From assembly GCA_017744515.1 (NCBI GenBank), contig JAGIBF010000031.1:25096-89095 (forward strand): 64,000 nt of DNA. Direction: 5' to 3'. The position numbers and the translations under genes are program-made. Each line of letters starts with the position of its first letter. The first letter of the stretch is position 1. Source of the DNA: Niastella sp. Its GTDB lineage: Bacteria; Bacteroidota; Bacteroidia; Chitinophagales; Chitinophagaceae. Positions 59,931 through 64,000 of this stretch are shown here, piece by piece. Below the pieces are notes generated by a model, which worked only from the letters and a program-made list of their open reading frames with translations, was not told the origin of the DNA and did not search any database.

Positions 59931-61202
59931 ATGGAACCTAAACAACCAACCTTGTCGCACATCGATGCCCGCAAAAAGGCAGAAGAGGCATTGAAACAGG
60001 TACGTGAAGAATCGGAGAGCAGCAGACGGTTGTTCGAGACCATCACCGCCAATACGCCCGACCTCATCTATGTATGGGACCTCCATTACCGTTTTACCTA
60101 TGCCAATCAGGCGTTGCTCAATATGTGGGGCAAAAACTGGGAGCAGGCGATCGGGTGCACCTTATTGGAAAATGGTTATGAGCCCTGGCATGCCACCATG
60201 CACGAGCGGGAGATCGACCACATAATAGCTACGAAGGAATCTGTTCGTGGTGTTGTTTCCTTCCCGCATGCTACTTTGGGTAAACGTATCTATGATTATA
60301 TCCTGGTGCCAGTATTAAATGACAAGGGAGAAGTGGAAGCGGTAGCCGGCACTACCCGCGATATTACAGAGATCAAGAAAGCTGAAGAGTCTTTAAAGCA
60401 AAGCGGCGAAATACTGGAAGCGCAGGTAGCGGAAAGAACGGAAGCATTGCGCCGTTCGAATGAAGACCTGCAACGGTTTGCCCACGTGGCGTCGCACGAC
60501 CTCAAAGAACCGGTACGGAAAGTGAGGACCTTTACCAGTCGCCTGAAACAGGAGTTTGCTGCCGACCTGCCGGAAAAAGCGCAGGGCTATATCAGCAAGA
60601 TCGAGAAAGCAGCAGAGCGCATGTATTCCATGATCGAAGGGGTGCTGTTGTATTCTTCGCTGAATGCGACAGAGCAGTCTTTTGAACCGGTTGCACTGAA
60701 TGATACGTTGGTCAATATCGAGACAGACCTTGAAGTGGTGATACAGCAAAAACAGGCAACCATCCATTATAGCAACCTGCCGGTATTGAATGGCTCCTCC
60801 ATTTTGCTTTACCAGCTGTTCTATAACCTGATCAATAATTCGCTGAAATTTGCCAGCACCAACAGATCGCTACAAATACATGTCGATGCAGAAGTGGGAG
60901 GGCAGGATGAGCTGCAAAAGGCAGGACTGACTATTGACAAGCCTTATGCCAGGGTCAAAGTACAAGACAACGGAATCGGTTTCGACCAGCAGGATGCCGA
61001 CAAGATATTTCAATCTTTTTCGCGCCTGCATCCCAAAGACAGGTATGAAGGTACCGGGCTGGGACTGGCCTTGTGCAAAAACATCGTAGAGCGTCATGGC
61101 GGCACGATCACAGCTACCGGTGTAGCGAATGAAGGCGCCGTTTTCACCCTGCTACTTCCGCTGTCCGGTGCTGGTTCTTCCCTTGTACAAAGCATTCTGT
61201 GA
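59931..61202 (+). CDS. PAS-domain sensor histidine kinase, soluble
   Basis: A 423-residue kinase without membrane helices. One PAS domain occupies about residues 32-150 (ETITANTPDLIYVWDLHYRF, then VPVLNDKGEVEAVAGTTRDI). A coiled coil is at about 148-180. The HisKA domain has the acceptor His189 in FAHVASHDLKEPVRKV. The HATPase at about 285-415 shows LFYNLINNSLKFA, DNGIGFD and GTGLGLALCKNIVERHGG. It resembles the phytochrome-like kinases of Bacteroidetes that signal through free CheY-like regulators, such as the divergent neighbour. Its 3' end overlaps the convergent GH16 gene by 51 bases. Confidence 0.93.
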   Translation: MEPKQPTLSHIDARKKAEEALKQVREESESSRRLFETITANTPDLIYVWDLHYRFTYANQALLNMWGKNWEQAIGCTLLENGYEPWHATMHEREIDHIIATKESVRGVVSFPHATLGKRIYDYILVPVLNDKGEVEAVAGTTRDITEIKKAEESLKQSGEILEAQVAERTEALRRSNEDLQRFAHVASHDLKEPVRKVRTFTSRLKQEFAADLPEKAQGYISKIEKAAERMYSMIEGVLLYSSLNATEQSFEPVALNDTLVNIETDLEVVIQQKQATIHYSNLPVLNGSSILLYQLFYNLINNSLKFASTNRSLQIHVDAEVGGQDELQKAGLTIDKPYARVKVQDNGIGFDQQDADKIFQSFSRLHPKDRYEGTGLGLALCKNIVERHGGTITATGVANEGAVFTLLLPLSGAGSSLVQSIL

Positions 61203-62438
61203 GCCACCCAATCCCTGCGGCACAAAGCCGGTGTCGGTGGTCAGCAGTAACCTGTCGCAGCGTGCATAGTATTGAGACTGGTCAAAGAGCTCGATCTTAT
61301 TGAAGCCGGCCGGCAGGTAAAACCGACCACCATTCTCCCAGGCATAGCCATTCGTTCCATGATCGCCAAACAAACGACTGGCAGGCACTCCGTTTATCAG
61401 TACTTTAAAGTTGCGTGTTCCCTGCGCCGTGGTAAAGTCGCGCGCCCTGACCCACAACGTATAGGTAGCAGCTGAATCAACTATAATATGTGTCACAGCT
61501 TTGAGCGCTGTACTGTCGCGCCCCGGTACATTGGCCGTAAATCCTTTGATCACCTGCGTACTGTTTTCCCATTCACGTGTCCAGTTGCCCAACTGTGTGA
61601 AATCTTCAGCTTCCATCCATAAGTCGCGCCCGGTCGAATGCGTTGTTCCCCGCAATGAATCGAGATAATGAATAAACGGAACTTTCCGTGTATTGTAATT
61701 GGCAGGAGATATTTCATAACAACGCAGGTAGTCGAAGAACACGCTGCCTGCTGAATCTGCGGCATCGGGCTTTTTGGCGATGGTGGTTAGCCATAAGTAG
61801 AAGTCGTGCGGGATCTGCCCACGCATATCGACTGTCTTTAGCAACGTTCCGTTGAAGAAATAATTGAGGTAGTCAGGCGTGTATTCGAAGCCAAACGTGT
61901 TGTAAGTAGTAGTGAGGTCGGGCACCGTGGTGTGGTAATCACGGTTGATATTACCCTGCACAGGCGCCCATTCGATAGCACCATAGCTAAAATAATGCGC
62001 ATTGTGTTCCGAATAATGTTCAAAGCAATCTATTTCGATGCGGCCGGGCAATTGCTGATAACCGGAATTGGGGTTAGTGAGGCTATTGATGAAGGTAGTC
62101 CAGAAGGCCTCGTGCCAGCCGTACTTTCCGGATAGCTTTACGCTCACTTCATAATACCCAAAGCGGCGTGGTACTTTGGTGATGATGCCACCTCCTGTAT
62201 AAGACTTATTCTGATAGTTTTCTTTTTTCAGGTCGATGCGCACTTTTCCATTATCCACCACCACATTCTCCGGTCGCTGGTAGCTGTTGCCACTACCATC
62301 GATCCGGTAGCGCCAGTTGGCGGTATCTAACGTTGTTGTATTGAATTCATCGGCCCAGGCAAGGGCATAATTAGCAGGCGCCTGTGGATAGCCATACAGG
62401 CTGATCAGCAACAAAGCAAGAGGCAAGCAATGTTTCAT
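61152..62438 (-). CDS. Glycoside hydrolase family 16 with C-terminal carbohydrate-binding-like domain
   Basis: A 428-residue exported enzyme with a signal peptide (residues 1-19). The GH16 domain covers about residues 22-250: LAWADEFNTTTLDTANWRY, GGGIITKVPRRFGYYEVSV, WHEAFWTTF, the catalytic motif EIDCFE (Glu135 nucleophile, Asp137, Glu140 acid/base) and FGFEYTPDYLNYFFNGTLL. The remainder (about 275-410; MEAEDFTQLGNWTREWEN, then TLWVRARDFTTAQGTRNF) resembles a CBM6/35-type jelly roll. GH16 enzymes cut beta-1,3/1,4-glucans, agars, carrageenans or xyloglucans; the exact polymer is not predictable. Two strong palindromes lie upstream. Confidence 0.92.
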   Translation of the reverse strand: MKHCLPLALLLISLYGYPQAPANYALAWADEFNTTTLDTANWRYRIDGSGNSYQRPENVVVDNGKVRIDLKKENYQNKSYTGGGIITKVPRRFGYYEVSVKLSGKYGWHEAFWTTFINSLTNPNSGYQQLPGRIEIDCFEHYSEHNAHYFSYGAIEWAPVQGNINRDYHTTVPDLTTTYNTFGFEYTPDYLNYFFNGTLLKTVDMRGQIPHDFYLWLTTIAKKPDAADSAGSVFFDYLRCYEISPANYNTRKVPFIHYLDSLRGTTHSTGRDLWMEAEDFTQLGNWTREWENSTQVIKGFTANVPGRDSTALKAVTHIIVDSAATYTLWVRARDFTTAQGTRNFKVLINGVPASRLFGDHGTNGYAWENGGRFYLPAGFNKIELFDQSQYYARCDRLLLTTDTGFVPQGLGGSQNALYKGRTSTGQRK

Positions 62439-62512
62439 CGTTCAGCGGTTGTTGCCATAAAACTACCCATCCGTCTGCGGGGCTATACTGAATTGGATGA
62501 GAATATTTCGCT

Positions 62513-62543
62513 GGGAATGTTCCCGGTTAGCGGGAACATTCCC
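62513..62543. promoter_or_regulatory. Double palindrome upstream of the GH16 gene
   Basis: GGGAATGTTCCCG (62513-62525) and CGGGAACATTCCC (62531-62543) form a perfect 13-bp inverted repeat with a 5-base loop. Each arm is itself a near-palindrome, GGGAA-NN-TTCCC, so the site can be read as two operators or as one strong hairpin. It lies 75-105 bases before the GH16 ATG. Confidence 0.55.
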
Positions 62544-62571
62544 ATGTTGTTTATCTTCTCTACGAAGTATC

Positions 62572-62589
62572 TGTGATACCTCTATCACA
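62572..62589. promoter_or_regulatory. TGTGATA-N4-TATCACA palindrome
   Basis: A perfect 7-7 inverted repeat with a 4-base centre, similar in outer bases to Crp sites (TGTGA...TCACA) but with 8 rather than 6 bases between those pentamers. It is in the divergent gap between the GH16 gene and the gene at 62714. Confidence 0.45.
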
Positions 62590-62713
62590 AAAAAGGTGTT
62601 TTTCCCATGTTGCAAATTCAGCGGCTCATCTACCTTGGGCCCGGATTATTATTGAACAGTAGATTGGAGTATGTATATTTAAATGCTTTTAAGACCCATA
62701 ACACGAACTGCTC

Positions 62714-64000
62714 ATGAAGGACCTTAACACGTTCGAAATAGTACTGATAATATTAGGCGGCCTCTATGTACTTGTTATCGCGGCCTATATTATAGCTTTT
62801 AAAACAGCGATCTTTATCAGCCGCTTCGTAAAACGACCGGTAGCTGCCGAAGCAGACCAGTATTATTACTTGCCTCGTGCTTATATGAAACTTACGGCAA
62901 CTGCGAAGGTGCAGGTTGAACAATCCATCGAAGACAAGTCGATCATTGGCAGCCCAAAGTTGTTGGAGCTTCGCTTTACGCCAGCTGTTCAGTTCAGGCC
63001 CGATCCGGAAGCAATGATTGCCCTTTCGTATAAAGGCAACTGGTTTTCCAATGATGAAATACAGATCGTTTCTGCCGATGCCATGCTCGAAAATATCAAG
63101 GCTGTCACGGAAGACCGTCTTTCAAGTATCGTTGCTCAAATAACGCAGGCACCTGCACAACAGGCCGCTGTGGGCTTCGCCGCTAAACGGGCAATCACGC
63201 TGACGGCAGCCATAAAAACACAAACGGTCATCATCGAAGCAACCCGCGAATTCAGTATTGACAGTGAGGAAATAGAATCCGGCACGATCGACAGGATATG
63301 GCAGATACCGCTGGAAGGAATACATACCGGTACAACTATCAGAGCAGATGCTTCTTTTAAACTTACCACCATTCAGGTATTGGCCTCCACGGATTGGGGC
63401 AATTTAACGGTGGAAGGGCTTTTTACACGACCGCTGGTAGCACAGGAATGGAAGCTGGACAATGCCAATACCGACAATGCCGCTTTTGTGTGCATGGTAC
63501 CCGATACCGGTTCGCTCATCAAAGTGCCGGTACGCCGTTCTTATTTCGTCAAAAAACAGCAGCTTCCCATTTTCAGGCAAGGCATATTGATTGAAAACTC
63601 CATTTCCAAACCCAGTGAAGCAGAAGGATTAATTTCTATTCCAATCAATCTGTTGAAAGCACTAATGACAATACCCGCTCAATTGCTGCAGTTCAAAATT
63701 ACCAGGGTAACACAGGAAACGGAACATGAAAAAGCATTGGCAGAACTGGCTAAAGCCAAAGCCGGAAATACACAGTCGCCGCCTGACAATAACAATATCA
63801 AAAGACTGGAAGAGGAATTGGATGCCCTAAAGAAATCGGTTCAAAGCCAATTGGTGGCCGGCAGTGAGACAGACGATACCGACGATACAGAAGAACAGGA
63901 CCCTGTACCACAGCTTGGCAAGCTGCCGCCCCTAAAATTCGAAGAGGATGAAGAGGATACCCGAAAGAGGAGGTCATTCAATATCGATTTCCCAACTGTT
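62714..64000 (+). CDS. Membrane-anchored protein of unknown function (3' end outside window)
   Basis: ATG at 62714; the frame stays open for 429 codons to the right edge, so the gene is incomplete. Residues 7-30 form one membrane helix (VLIILGGLYVLVIAAYIIAF). The following region (about 45-330) is mixed alpha/beta without recognised motifs; it contains an Ala-rich helix (VAQITQAPAQQAAVGFAAKR). Residues about 345-385 are charged and helical, probably a coiled coil (RLEEELDALKKSVQSQL), and an acidic stretch of Asp, Glu and Thr follows before a basic KRRS. I do not recognise the family. It is divergent from the GH16 gene. Confidence 0.75.
   Translation, partial: MKDLNTFEIVLIILGGLYVLVIAAYIIAFKTAIFISRFVKRPVAAEADQYYYLPRAYMKLTATAKVQVEQSIEDKSIIGSPKLLELRFTPAVQFRPDPEAMIALSYKGNWFSNDEIQIVSADAMLENIKAVTEDRLSSIVAQITQAPAQQAAVGFAAKRAITLTAAIKTQTVIIEATREFSIDSEEIESGTIDRIWQIPLEGIHTGTTIRADASFKLTTIQVLASTDWGNLTVEGLFTRPLVAQEWKLDNANTDNAAFVCMVPDTGSLIKVPVRRSYFVKKQQLPIFRQGILIENSISKPSEAEGLISIPINLLKALMTIPAQLLQFKITRVTQETEHEKALAELAKAKAGNTQSPPDNNNIKRLEEELDALKKSVQSQLVAGSETDDTDDTEEQDPVPQLGKLPPLKFEEDEEDTRKRRSFNIDFPTV

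Noticed and set aside
1..64000. tRNA, rRNA, tmRNA or CRISPR array
   Set aside because: No T-arm-like GGTTCRA with cloverleaf, no rRNA segments and no regularly spaced direct repeats were seen.

Overview
The window looks like the chromosome of a member of the Bacteroidota, most likely family Chitinophagaceae (Chitinophaga/Niastella-like). The basis is gene content only: a SusC/SusD pair, three LytTR/His_kinase sensor pairs, paired DUF1800/DUF1501 genes, RHS-type proteins with DUF6443-like and DUF5977-like segments, and start sites without strong Shine-Dalgarno sequences. No rRNA, tRNA or CRISPR array was seen. One IS256-family element and one IS200-like (REP-associated) transposase gene are present.

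Layout. 1-7.8 kb: the end of a rubredoxin-domain gene, an acyltransferase, mobA, a TetR regulator and a seven-gene minus-strand molybdenum-cofactor operon (moaA, a SelW-like gene, moeA, a TSUP transporter, moaD, moaE, a moaC-moaB fusion). 8-9 kb: an IS200-like transposase between inverted hairpin ends. 9-12.4 kb: DUF1800/DUF1501 pair. 12.5-16.8 kb: a two-domain NlpE-like protein, a membrane-anchored zincin and a LytTR two-component pair. 16.8-23.7 kb: ankyrin, GNAT and VOC genes, including a GNAT-ankyrin fusion. 24-31.3 kb: a secreted esterase, two more LytTR systems (one sensor with TPRs), a Crp-type regulator and an SDR without its catalytic motif. 31.5-36.1 kb: a secreted seven-repeat protein, a lipoprotein FKBP isomerase, an NrnA-like phosphoesterase and ndk.

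36.1-47.7 kb is the most unusual part. A tandem 21-bp direct repeat overlapping a TAnnTTTG box precedes a secreted glutathione-peroxidase-like protein without the peroxidatic cysteine. Then come two large YD/RHS proteins. The second ends in an AT-rich C-terminal tip resembling a Tox-REase-7 nuclease and overlaps a small AT-rich gene that is probably its immunity protein. An IS256 element and a truncated YD-like remnant close the region. This is a polymorphic toxin locus with visible tip exchange.

47.7-64 kb: an ECF42-like sigma factor with DGPF and DHFR-like partners, a ketopantoate-reductase-like protein, a cytosolic-looking astacin/matrixin-type protease, a SusC/SusD/MetX-like hydrolase operon, a frameshifted small gene beside a CheY-like regulator, a PAS histidine kinase, a GH16 glycosidase with strong palindromes upstream, and a membrane protein running off the right edge. 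Four copies of a roughly 70-bp imperfectly palindromic repeat sit in the short gaps between genes.
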